From positions 1 through 33,280 of the forward strand of contig CAZTLA010000009.1 in the NCBI GenBank assembly GCA_964614365.1: DNA of 33,280 nucleotides. Direction: 5' to 3'. Below are positions 15,455 through 22,555 of the stretch, piece by piece; the first letter of the stretch is position 1, and each line of letters starts with the position of its first letter. The position numbers and the translations under genes are program-made. The notes under the pieces were generated by a model that saw only the letters and a program-made list of their open reading frames with translations, made no database searches and was not told where the DNA came from. Source of the DNA: JACQWR01 sp964614365 (GTDB lineage Bacteria; Desulfobacterota; Syntrophia; Syntrophales; JACQWR01).

Positions 15455-16762
15455 TCACAGACCCGTATCCATCAATTCCTTGTATTCCGGTTCGGAAAAC
15501 CGGTCGGCGTTTCTTCTCAGGATCGGCAGCAGATCCATGAAACTCAGGCGGTCGCTCATGAGCAGGGGGATGGAGTCGGCGACAGAAACCTGTTTCTTCA
15601 GCAGCATGGACATCAGGCCTGCCTTCTGGGTCTGGCCGACCAGGATCGCCCCGATGATCTTGCCGTTCTTCAGGATAAGCTTTTTGTAGGCATCCTTCGT
15701 CCGTACCCGGATTTCCCGGAATTCGTCGTTGTCGCCCCGAAGCGTGCAGGCGTCGGCGTGGGTGACGCCCATGGAGATGGCAGGAATCCCGATGAAGTTC
15801 CCGATGGAATTTCTCCGATAGGAACCGGGATAGACCGTCTTCTGACCCGCCAGGTTGAGACCGGCGATGTGTCCCTGCTCAAAAGCACAGGGCCAGACGG
15901 CGTTGAGGAAATAGGCGTCCCGCGGGATGTCGTAGGTTTCCGCCACGTCGCCGGCGGCGTAGATATCCGGGGAACTCGTCATCATACAGGAGTTGACCCG
16001 GACTCCTTTCATATCGCCGATCTCAAGCCCCGCCTTGAGGGCAAGCTCAATGGCCGGACGGACGCCCACGGCAACCACGACGATGTCGCAGGGGAGTTCG
16101 CGGTTATCCGTCACGACGCTCTTCACCTGCTTGTCGCCGGTGAATTTAAGGGCCTTCTCGCCGGTGAATACCTCGATCCCGATATCTTCTATCCGCTTCT
16201 GGACAATGGCAGCCGCCTCGGCATCGAAGACGGTGGGCATCACCTGCCCGAGCTGTTCCAGAAGGGTGGCCTTGATTCCCCGTCGCGTCAGGCTGATGCA
16301 GGCCTCGACGCCGATACTGCCGGCGCCGATAACCACCGCCCGTTTGCCCTTCATGTGGTAAATCCTCTCGGCATCGGCCATGGTCTTCAGTGTGGAGATC
16401 CCCTTTTTTTCAATCCCCGGGATCGGCGGCACGATCGCCTTGCCCCCGGTGGCAAGCAGAAGCTTGTCAAAGGCATACTTCTTGCCGCCTTCCGTTTTTA
16501 TTGTCTTGGCGGCGGGATTCAGATCGGTGACGTTCACTCCCAGGTGGGGCTGAACCCTCTTTTCATCAAAGAAGTCCGATGTCCTGAAATTGAGCAAAGG
16601 TTTGGAAAGTTCTTCCGCAACATAGTACGGCAGAAGGACTCTCGAAAAGAGGGGGGTTTCTTCATCGCTGAACAGGACGATCGGTGATTCGCGATCCAGG
16701 GACCGGATGGACTCAACGGCGCTGATGGCTGCGGCGCTCCCTCCTATAATGATGTATCGCAT
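15455..16762 (-). CDS. FAD-dependent NAD(P)H oxidoreductase (CooS-cluster FNOR type)
   Basis: A 435-residue pyridine-nucleotide disulfide-type flavoprotein expected to move electrons between NAD(P)H and the CooF-like polyferredoxin. Motifs are the N-terminal FAD-binding IIGGSAAAISAVESI, the NAD-binding VVIGAGSIGVEACISL near residue 145, VVVAVGVRPAIELA near 240, and the FAD-contacting YAAGDVAETYDI near 270. No redox-active CxxxxC is seen near the N-terminus, in line with NADH:rubredoxin/ferredoxin reductase relatives. The ATG at 16762 (MRYIIIGG) has GGAGAG and is preferred over an upstream in-frame start at 16801. It is 43 bases after the partner protein gene. Confidence 0.92.
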   Translation of the reverse strand: MRYIIIGGSAAAISAVESIRSLDRESPIVLFSDEETPLFSRVLLPYYVAEELSKPLLNFRTSDFFDEKRVQPHLGVNVTDLNPAAKTIKTEGGKKYAFDKLLLATGGKAIVPPIPGIEKKGISTLKTMADAERIYHMKGKRAVVIGAGSIGVEACISLTRRGIKATLLEQLGQVMPTVFDAEAAAIVQKRIEDIGIEVFTGEKALKFTGDKQVKSVVTDNRELPCDIVVVAVGVRPAIELALKAGLEIGDMKGVRVNSCMMTSSPDIYAAGDVAETYDIPRDAYFLNAVWPCAFEQGHIAGLNLAGQKTVYPGSYRRNSIGNFIGIPAISMGVTHADACTLRGDNDEFREIRVRTKDAYKKLILKNGKIIGAILVGQTQKAGLMSMLLKKQVSVADSIPLLMSDRLSFMDLLPILRRNADRFSEPEYKELMDTGL

Positions 16763-16805
16763 CGTTCTCTCCTTCATTATTGACGGCGTTGTAAAAAGCA
16801 AATCA

Positions 16806-17453
16806 TCAGTACAGGCTGTGGACCGTATAAAGGGGAAGCAGCTCCTTGAACAGCTTGATTCCCCGCGTCACGTTGTAGTTGCCGCAGGAACAGCATTCCG
16901 CCATCTCCAGGCAGCAATCCTCTACCGTTCTGCGCCCCCTCTTCACATCCCGGACCATCTTACGGACCAGATCCGAGGCAATCATCGCGTGACCGCACAT
17001 CGTCACCGTCTGCAGGACTTCAAAATCGGGCAGCAGCTCCGTCTTTCCCCAGGTGCCGAGGGAATATTCCAGGGAGTGGACGCGACCCAGTCCCGCCTCG
17101 ATCATGCATTGTTGCACGACATCGGCCACTCCTGAGATGATAACCGAGATGCCGGGCCGGTCTTCTTTCAGCTCCTTGAGAAGGGCGACAATCTTTTCCC
17201 TGTTGTCGAACGTGCACTGGACAATCGTCCCGTCCGTCACGCGATTCAGGATATCATCCATCGTCGTGTTGTAGATATTGCCCGTTTTCATATCGCCCAG
17301 ATTGATCGGGCCGTGCTTGTAGCAGATGCTTAGGAATTTCTTGGTCTTGGGCGCCGATCCTATCTTATTGACACCCGTTGCCGGACAGCCCAGGACGACA
17401 AAATCCTCGCTCAGGCTGTCCCCTGTGCCTCTGCGGTGTAAACTGTGTGTCAT
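16806..17453 (-). CDS. Conserved protein of unrecognised family, partner of the ferredoxin-domain protein (copy B)
   Basis: A 215-residue paralogue of the + strand protein at 9410-10069, starting with the same LHRRG motif and keeping NKIGSAP, NLGDMKTGN, DGT, HSLEYSLGTWG near residue 125, CGHAM near 153 and CCSCGNYN near 187. The shared His/Cys residues hint at a metal or cluster site, but no function can be assigned. The start has GGGAGGAATC before ATG. As in copy A, a TGA overlaps the start (ATGA). Here the connection to the upstream gene is interrupted by the N gap, so that overlap is only suggestive. It sits in the operon between the ferredoxin-domain gene and the flavoprotein gene. Confidence 0.82.
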   Translation of the reverse strand: MTHSLHRRGTGDSLSEDFVVLGCPATGVNKIGSAPKTKKFLSICYKHGPINLGDMKTGNIYNTTMDDILNRVTDGTIVQCTFDNREKIVALLKELKEDRPGISVIISGVADVVQQCMIEAGLGRVHSLEYSLGTWGKTELLPDFEVLQTVTMCGHAMIASDLVRKMVRDVKRGRRTVEDCCLEMAECCSCGNYNVTRGIKLFKELLPLYTVHSLY

Positions 17454-17466
17454 GATTCCTCCCTAA

Positions 17467-17566
17467 NNNNNNNNNNNNNNNNNNNNNNNNNNNNNNNNNN
17501 NNNNNNNNNNNNNNNNNNNNNNNNNNNNNNNNNNNNNNNNNNNNNNNNNNNNNNNNNNNNNNNNNN
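17467..17566. other. Assembly gap of 100 N
   Basis: One hundred N in a row, the standard placeholder for a scaffold join of unknown length. It removes the 3' end of the ferredoxin-domain gene copy B and possibly more. Gene order across it is supported only by the paralogous pair at 8598-10069. Confidence 0.99.
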
Positions 17567-18322
17567 CTCATCATCATAGAACTTATAGTGCGGTTCACCC
17601 AGTCCCATATTGTTCTTGCTGTTAATGGAAAACCAGACACCCATCTTTTTAAAGACGGGTATAATGGGGATATCTCCCTCAGGGGGGACCTTGGTGATGA
17701 CTTCCACGGTAAAAACCGTATCGAGCGTCTTGGCCACATCCTGGAGTATCCTGAGGGCATCGGGCAATTTCTCCAGCTTGCATTTCCCCTCGATGATGGC
17801 CGACGTTGCCTTCTCACCAAGAACATCGTCGCGGAGCTTCCCCGTGGTTTTGTCGGACATGAAATGGGTCACGGGGTTTTCCGTCGCCAGTTGATACCCG
17901 ATGTCGGCCCTCATCAGGGCCATGGCTACAACCTCGACCTCCCGGAAGTAGGCGCCGACGCCGGGCCGTCCCAGCTCGACGCCGACACCAACCTCGCCGG
18001 GGAGGAAGGTGCCTTTCACATCGTTCGTTTTCATCTCCTCCGTTCCGCGGCCAGGCGTCTGGGATCCCATAAACTCGATCATGGGATTGCTCAGTATGCC
18101 GCGGACCTCGCGGGGCCACGTCTCCTCGGGCTGGTAAAGGGCGTTCACCGGACAGATTTTCGCCCGCAGGCACATGCTGCAATCGGTGCAGGCATCCTGG
18201 TCAATCTCGATATAGACCCGGCCGGCAATCAGCTCGTGCCGCTTGAATGTCTGAATCCTGCCCATCGGACAGTAGGGAAAGCATCGCTTGCAGCCTATGC
18301 ATTTATCCTGATCTACTTTCAT
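17567..18322 (-). CDS. Ferredoxin-domain protein with conserved unknown C-terminal domain (copy B, 3' end in gap)
   Basis: 252 residues are visible before the N gap. The first [4Fe-4S] set is C8, C11, C14 and C18; the second is C45, C48, C51 and C57 (ACTDCSMCLRAKICP), uninterrupted, unlike copy A. After a linker come the shared motifs GRGTEEMKTNDVKG, ELGRPGVGAYFRE, ENPVTHFM, EKATSAIIEGK and NNMGLGEP. The last lies only a few residues from the C-terminus of copy A, so little coding sequence should be missing. Reading on through the 100 N would reach a TGA at 17450, but the gap length is unknown. The ATG at 18322 has AAGGAGGT. It is 28 bases after the gntR stop, so it is probably the second gene of the operon. 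The likely role is electron transfer to the neighbouring redox proteins. Confidence 0.88.
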
Positions 18323-18350
18323 AGAACCTCCTTGTGGCGCTCCCGTCCTT

Positions 18351-19031
18351 CTATTTTGCCTCTCGAACGGTCTGCAGTGCGTCTTCCTTGGCCTCCCGGA
18401 TGTGTATCCGCATCACCCGCTCGCAGAGCTCCGGGTCTTTCAGTTTCAGGGCCAGGATAATCTGCCGGTGACCGTCTATGGTTCTTTTTGCCGCCTCATG
18501 GTAATGAAGCGTATCTTTTCTATATCGAAGAACGTATTTTCTCATGTTCACGATCAGATTGTAGAAACGCCGCTTGTCCGCAACCATCTTGTGCAGGGTG
18601 TCATGAAATTCCGTGTTCCACTGAAAAATCTCATCGACCCTCTTCCGCAGGTGGGCATCCGCCGCCTTCTCGACGATCTTTTCAATCGTCGCGATCTGCT
18701 CATCGGTAATGCGCTCGCAGATGATCCTCAGGGTGTACCCTTCCAAGACCGTCCGGAGCTCAAAGAGGTCTTCAATCTCTTCCGGAGAATCCAGAGGAAT
18801 ACAGAATCCCCGTGATTCCAAAGGTTCGATCAATCCATCCTGTTCGAGCTTGTGCAGGGCTTCTCGTACCGGGGTGCGGCTAACCCCCAGTTCTTCCGCA
18901 AGATGCTCCTCCGTAAGACGTGTGCCGGGACTGAAGTTTCCGGAAAGGATGTTTGATTTCAGGTATTCGTAAGTCTTCTCACGAACGGAGAGACTATTTT
19001 TTCTGGGTCTGCCGGATGGGCTCATGTTCAT
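18351..19031 (-). CDS. GntR-family transcriptional regulator, FadR/FCD type
   Basis: A 226-residue repressor or activator. An N-terminal winged helix-turn-helix (EELGVSRTPVREALHKLEQDGLIE) is followed by an all-helical FCD domain (about residues 80-220). Metal-ligand positions seen are an acidic residue in LFELRTVLEG and His in FHDTLH, GHRQII and IHIREA, typical of members that sense small carboxylates. It leads the minus-strand operon and probably controls it. The ATG at 19031 is preferred; a TTG at 19043 and an ATG at 19025 are alternatives, and none has a strong ribosome site. A TTGTATCCAAA motif overlaps the start region, suggesting autoregulation. Confidence 0.9.
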   Translation of the reverse strand: MNMSPSGRPRKNSLSVREKTYEYLKSNILSGNFSPGTRLTEEHLAEELGVSRTPVREALHKLEQDGLIEPLESRGFCIPLDSPEEIEDLFELRTVLEGYTLRIICERITDEQIATIEKIVEKAADAHLRKRVDEIFQWNTEFHDTLHKMVADKRRFYNLIVNMRKYVLRYRKDTLHYHEAAKRTIDGHRQIILALKLKDPELCERVMRIHIREAKEDALQTVREAK

Positions 19032-19033
19032 GA

Positions 19034-19044
19034 TTGTATCCAAA
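19034..19044. promoter_or_regulatory. Candidate operator TTGTATCCAAA (copy 1)
   Basis: An 11-base motif identical to 19230-19240 and placed just downstream of the gntR promoter. Together with an inverted eight-base copy at 19200-19207 it marks the gntR control region. The regulator that binds it is inferred. Confidence 0.3.
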
Positions 19045-19069
19045 ATGACCGCTTACTTAGATTTGTGAA

Positions 19070-19098
19070 TCACTATTACACCCCTAATTGCTTGTCAA
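19070..19098 (-). promoter_or_regulatory. Promoter of the gntR-fd-FNOR-CooF-CooS-tct operon
   Basis: On the minus strand: TTGACA (19098-19093), a 17-base spacer and TAGTGA (19075-19070). The -35 lies in a 14-base element (19086-19099) that is identical in the malate dehydrogenase promoter, pointing to shared control. Confidence 0.55.
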
Positions 19099-19199
19099 GA
19101 CTTTTTTTACAAATGATGAATTTTTATCTATGTTCAGTTTTTAATTAATATATTAACGACTTAGGTAGGGATACTGTTGATTCTCCTGTCACCTCACTA

Positions 19200-19240
19200 T
19201 TGGATACGGCGTTTGATATATTGGCGCTCTTGTATCCAAA
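19200..19240. repeat. Inverted repeat TTGGATAC / GTATCCAA between gntR promoter and mdh
   Basis: TTGGATAC (19200-19207) is the exact inverted partner of GTATCCAA (19232-19239) with a 24-base spacer; the right arm is part of TTGTATCCAAA (19230-19240). This could be a pair of operator half-sites with looping, or a weak stem after the mdh stop codon. Confidence 0.4.
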
Positions 19241-19258
19241 GCTGATTTAGAATTGGAA

Positions 19259-20176
19259 TTATCCGCCCATTCCGGCTTTCATATCCGCCACGAAGGCCTT
19301 AATGTTGTCCACCGACTTGTTTAGGAGCGCTTCTTCCTTTGCCGACATGGCGAGAGAAAAAGCCTTGCCGGCGCCGGCCCTGCTCACGGCGGTAGGCAGG
19401 CTTACGGCCACCCCGAAATCCTGATTGTAGGTGCAGACCGGTAGCATGGCGCTGCTGTCCAGTACGATGGCCTCCAGCACCGCGTTGGCTGCAGTAGCCG
19501 GAGCAAAGACGGTGCCGCCTTTCAGGGCGATGACCTCGCCGGAGGCCCGGATCACGTCTCCCACAACCCTGTCCAGAAGGGCATCATCATAGCCGGGAAC
19601 GTCAGCGAGGGGAATCCCGCGCACCCGGACGCCGGTGGTAATGGGCACCATGGTCTCTCCGTGTTCTCCTACCACGTAGGCGTCCACATCTTTGGCATCT
19701 ACCTGAAAGGCTTCGCCGATATAGGACCGATAGCGGAAGGTGTCCAGCACCGTCCCCATGCCGATCACCCGTCCGGCGGGGAAGTGAGAGACTTGATATG
19801 CCAGTTGGACCATCACATCAAGGGGGTTGGTGATGATGAACAAAAGGCAATCGGGACTGTATTTCACCGCGTCACGCACCAGCCCGGCTACTACGCCGGC
19901 ATTCCGGGATAATAACAGCACCCTGGGTTCATCGGCTTTGCGCGGCACACCGGCGGTAATGATAACGATGTCCGAGCCGGCGGTGGCGGCGGCATCTCCA
20001 ACCCGGACTTTCATGGCCGGGGCGAACGCTTGACACTGGAGGATATCAAGCATTTCTCCCCGGGCCTTTTCGGCGCTGACATCCACCAGCACCATCTCCC
20101 GTGCCAGACCTTTCCACATGGCGGTGTACGCCACGGCGGCCCCCACTTTGCCGCAGCCCATAAGGGAAATCTTCAT
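19259..20176 (-). CDS. mdh: Malate dehydrogenase (lactate/malate dehydrogenase family)
   Basis: A 305-residue NAD-dependent 2-hydroxyacid dehydrogenase of the LDH/MDH family. The Rossmann motif GCGKVGAAVAY and the aspartate in VLVDVSAEKA favour NAD. The substrate-discriminating position in AGVPRKADEPR carries Arg where lactate dehydrogenases have Gln, which supports oxaloacetate/malate. The catalytic His is in GEHG and the substrate Arg in LDTFRYRS. The ATG at 20176 has AAGGAGG; an upstream in-frame start at 20212 is unlikely. It has its own promoter (20232-20260), which shares a 14-base box with the gntR operon promoter. It would link imported C4 acids to NADH, an inference from position. 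Confidence 0.9.
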   Translation of the reverse strand: MKISLMGCGKVGAAVAYTAMWKGLAREMVLVDVSAEKARGEMLDILQCQAFAPAMKVRVGDAAATAGSDIVIITAGVPRKADEPRVLLLSRNAGVVAGLVRDAVKYSPDCLLFIITNPLDVMVQLAYQVSHFPAGRVIGMGTVLDTFRYRSYIGEAFQVDAKDVDAYVVGEHGETMVPITTGVRVRGIPLADVPGYDDALLDRVVGDVIRASGEVIALKGGTVFAPATAANAVLEAIVLDSSAMLPVCTYNQDFGVAVSLPTAVSRAGAGKAFSLAMSAKEEALLNKSVDNIKAFVADMKAGMGG

Positions 20177-20231
20177 GATCGTATCCTCCTTCTTGCGTTG
20201 ATTTTGATACATAGAGACTTATTATTTCGGA

Positions 20232-20264
20232 GCTATAGGGAAAAAGCAATTGCTTGTCAAGCAA
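20232..20264 (-). promoter_or_regulatory. mdh promoter with palindromic box
   Basis: On the minus strand: TTGACA (20260-20255), a 17-base spacer and TATAGC (20237-20232). The -35 is embedded in the perfect palindrome TTGCTTGTCAAGCAA (20250-20264). The 14 bases AATTGCTTGTCAAG (20248-20261) recur at the gntR promoter (19086-19099). Confidence 0.6.
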
Positions 20265-20305
20265 GAGATACTACCGTAATCCACCGCCTTTTTGTTGTCC
20301 TTTTC

Positions 20306-20333
20306 TAAAGTATTGCCCCTTGAACGCCGATGG
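20306..20333 (+). promoter_or_regulatory. Sigma-28 (FliA)-like flagellar promoter
   Basis: TAAAGTAT (20306-20313), 12 bases, GCCGATGG (20326-20333). This closely resembles the flagellar sigma-28 consensus TAAAGTTT-N11-GCCGATAA, with one extra spacer base, and precedes a flagellar-family gene, which makes it credible. Confidence 0.55.
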
Positions 20334-20350
20334 TTCTTTAAAGAACCATC
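20329..20350. repeat. Perfect 22-base palindrome upstream of the FlgC-like gene
   Basis: The arm GATGGTTCTTT (20329-20339) is followed immediately by its exact reverse complement (20340-20350). It overlaps the -10 and start region of the sigma-28-like promoter, so it may be an operator or a 5' hairpin in the mRNA. Confidence 0.6.
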
Positions 20351-20371
20351 CATTTCTGGGAGGGGACTGCC

Positions 20372-20722
20372 ATGTCAAACGCCGCCAATATCGCTCTTAC
20401 GGCGCTGAACGCCTTCGACAAGAAAAACGATGTCATCGCCAACAACATCGCCAACGTCAATACGGACAGGTTCAAGAAAAGCCGCGCCCTCATGGCGGAG
20501 ACGATCCCTTCCGGGGTGAAGCTTTCAACAGAACGGGTGAATACGCCGGGCGACACGATCACCATCGAGGGAGCAAAGGACGGGGAACGGGAAACCTCTA
20601 ATGTTACTATTGAAGAGGAGATCATTGCTCTGTCCATGAACAAGTTCAATTATGAAGCCAATCTCAAAGCCGTGGAAACCACCGATGAAATGCAGGGAAC
20701 GCTCCTCGACATCATCGGCTGA
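20372..20722 (+). CDS. Flagellar basal-body rod-family protein (FlgC-like, short)
   Basis: A 116-residue protein with the flagellar rod N-terminal signature (ALTALNAFDKKNDVIANNIANVNTDRFKKS) and the conserved C-terminal helix of rod/hook proteins (EEEIIALSMNKFNYEANLKAVETTDEMQGTLLDIIG in substance). The central domain of FlgC (~140 residues) is reduced. It could be a minor rod or hook-associated element of the axial family. A GGGAGGGG ribosome site precedes the ATG. It appears to be isolated from a main flagellar cluster and sits behind a sigma-28-like promoter, with a calcium-loop protein gene 22 bases downstream. Confidence 0.8.
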   Translation: MSNAANIALTALNAFDKKNDVIANNIANVNTDRFKKSRALMAETIPSGVKLSTERVNTPGDTITIEGAKDGERETSNVTIEEEIIALSMNKFNYEANLKAVETTDEMQGTLLDIIG

Positions 20723-20744
20723 AGGGGTTGAAGGGTCGCAGTCC

Positions 20745-21752
20745 ATGATAATTAACAATACCAATATATTCATGATGTCGGAGCACCGGCTGGAAAAAAA
20801 AGACAGCGTAGCGGAAACGCTTCGGGTCTGGATCGATCCTCCTCCTGCAGAGCCCCCTGCCGATACCGTCACCCTCTCGCCGCAGGCACAGGAAACAGCA
20901 TTGTCCAGTCCCGAAGAAATTATTTCCAATAATCCAAAACTTCTCCTGATAAAGAAACTTATTGAAGCCCTCACCGGCCATGAAGTCAGGTTCCAGACCG
21001 CGGCGGATATCGAGATGGCGCCGCGGGAAAGTAGTGCTGTTCCGTACGCGGCGCAGAATGCGTCCCCCCAGGGACAAGAAAGGGCGGGATGGGGGGTCCG
21101 CTATGACTACTCGGAATCCCATACGGAAACGGAGAACACCTCGTTCCAGGCGGCAGGCATTGTGAAAACCGCCGATGGGAAGGAGATACAATTCACCTTC
21201 GACGTGCAGATGGCAAGATCCTTCTCCAGCAGCACATCCGTCTCCCTGCGCGCGGGCGACGCCTTGCTTGACCCGTTGGTGATCAATTTCAACGGACCGG
21301 CCGCCATGCTTACAGACCAGAAATTTTCCTTTGACTTAAACGCGGACGGCAGCGACGAAACAATGCCTTTCGTTCAGGGCGGCAGCGGCATCCTGGCCTT
21401 TGACCGCAACGGCGACGGACGGGTCAATAATGGCAGCGAGCTGTTCGGTCCTCTGACGGGCAACGGTTTTGCGGAACTATCCAAGTACGATGCCGACGGG
21501 AACGGCTGGATAGATGAACAGGACGGAGAATATAAACGCTTGAGCATCTGGACAAAGGCCGCGGACGGCAGGGACATCCTTAGGGGACTGAAAGCAGGCG
21601 GGGTAGGAGCCATCTTCACCGGCTATGCCGATACCTCCTTTGCCCTGAAGGACGACGCGAACAACCTCCGCGGCCAGATCAGACGCACGGGGCTTTATCT
21701 TAATGAAACCGGAAAAGCGGGATCGATCCAGCAACTGGACGTGGCGGTTTAG
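20745..21752 (+). CDS. Calcium-loop (EF-hand-like) protein of unknown function
   Basis: A 335-residue protein without a clear signal peptide or membrane segment. The N-terminal half is low-complexity and contains a DTVTLSPQAQE segment like the linker found in several flagellar-associated proteins. The C-terminal half carries Asp-rich calcium-binding loops: DLNADGSDE near residue 200, DRNGDGRVNNGSELFG near 222 and DADGNGWIDEQD near 248. Similar loops occur in secreted calcium-binding proteins. The ATG at 20745 has a GAAGGG-like site. The position 22 bases after the FlgC-like gene suggests co-transcription and perhaps export by the flagellar route; this is speculation. Confidence 0.7.
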   Translation: MIINNTNIFMMSEHRLEKKDSVAETLRVWIDPPPAEPPADTVTLSPQAQETALSSPEEIISNNPKLLLIKKLIEALTGHEVRFQTAADIEMAPRESSAVPYAAQNASPQGQERAGWGVRYDYSESHTETENTSFQAAGIVKTADGKEIQFTFDVQMARSFSSSTSVSLRAGDALLDPLVINFNGPAAMLTDQKFSFDLNADGSDETMPFVQGGSGILAFDRNGDGRVNNGSELFGPLTGNGFAELSKYDADGNGWIDEQDGEYKRLSIWTKAADGRDILRGLKAGGVGAIFTGYADTSFALKDDANNLRGQIRRTGLYLNETGKAGSIQQLDVAV

Positions 21753-21768
21753 AAAAGTTGCTCCAGAC

Positions 21769-21786
21769 AGCAGGCCACAGCCTGCT
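21769..21786. terminator. Possible bidirectional terminator hairpin
   Basis: AGCAGGC, loop CACA, GCCTGCT (7-bp perfect stem), followed at once by the short palindrome TTCGATTATCGAA. It lies between two convergent genes (ends at 21752 and 21824). No long T run follows, so termination is uncertain. Confidence 0.35.
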
Positions 21787-21823
21787 TCGATTATCGAATG
21801 CAAATCACTAATTTAAGGCGGGA

Positions 21824-22321
21824 TTAAAGATCATAGAGCTTGTCGTCCACACGCGGTTTTGAACGTTTGCCGCTCTTGCGGCCGCCGCCTTCCAGGAGAA
21901 GCGGTTCTTCTTCTGCAAGGATGGCGCCCATCTCCTCCTCGATCTTGTCGGGGTCCTCTCCTCGTTCCAGGCGGCTTAATGCCTCTTCCATGCCCGGCCC
22001 CATGGCTATGCCGGTGGCGTCGGCAAGTTTTCTCATCAACATGGCCGCCCGGTGCGGGTCGTCTTCGTTCATGGTTCCCGCTTCTCTGGCCATCATTGCC
22101 AGTGCCTTCTCCATTTTTGCCTCATCGATAGGGGACATGCCCTCGTCCCCTTCGCCCTTTTCACCTTTCCCGCCGGAAAGATTTGCGAACAGCGACATCT
22201 GGCGCCGTAACCGAACCGTTTTGCAGGACGGGCAGCGAGGAATCTTGTCCGTATTTACGGAACGGGAAAAGAAGTTATAGACCGTATTGCATCTCCGACA
22301 GTAAAATTCATAGACAGGCAT
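21824..22321 (-). CDS. FmdB-family zinc-ribbon protein
   Basis: A 165-residue protein beginning with the FmdB putative regulatory zinc ribbon (MPVYEFYCRRCNTVYNFF, then PRCPSCKT), with four cysteines as CxxC pairs. The remainder is an acidic, methionine-rich helical region (EKALAMMAREAG, MRKLADATGIAMGPGMEEAL) and a basic tail. The ribbon may bind nucleic acid or protein; the role of the long extension is unknown. The ATG at 22321 matches family starts and has AAAGGA; an upstream in-frame ATG at 22366 is unlikely. Confidence 0.85.
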   Translation of the reverse strand: MPVYEFYCRRCNTVYNFFSRSVNTDKIPRCPSCKTVRLRRQMSLFANLSGGKGEKGEGDEGMSPIDEAKMEKALAMMAREAGTMNEDDPHRAAMLMRKLADATGIAMGPGMEEALSRLERGEDPDKIEEEMGAILAEEEPLLLEGGGRKSGKRSKPRVDDKLYDL

Positions 22322-22406
22322 GGATGTCCTTTCCCTCGAATATTCTTGGCGAGTAAATCTAATCACTTTTGCGGAAAAATCAAGCGTTCATCGGTATGAC
22401 CGATTT

Positions 22407-22427
22407 AATGGTTGATTTTCAACCATT
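22407..22427. repeat. Nine-base inverted repeat in the fmdB/helicase intergenic region
   Basis: AATGGTTGA, loop TTT, TCAACCATT. It lies between the divergent fmdB-like and helicase genes and may be an operator or hairpin; no T run follows. The rest of this 234-base spacer shows no clear promoter. Confidence 0.4.
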
Positions 22428-22555
22428 TACGGATTAGTATTCCCCGATGTTTACCGTTTACCGGCACATTTGATTATTCGGGTGATGATGTCTTTATCCA
22501 TGGAAATGGAAAACGTGGTCTGCCATTGTAAGCGGGCAGTGCGGGAGAGAAAACA

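Noticed and set aside
15758..16687. + strand ORF of 309 codons
   Set aside because: Antisense shadow of the flavoprotein gene in GC-rich DNA.
17588..18460. + strand ORF of 290 codons
   Set aside because: Antisense to the ferredoxin-domain gene and the end of gntR; composition is not protein-like.
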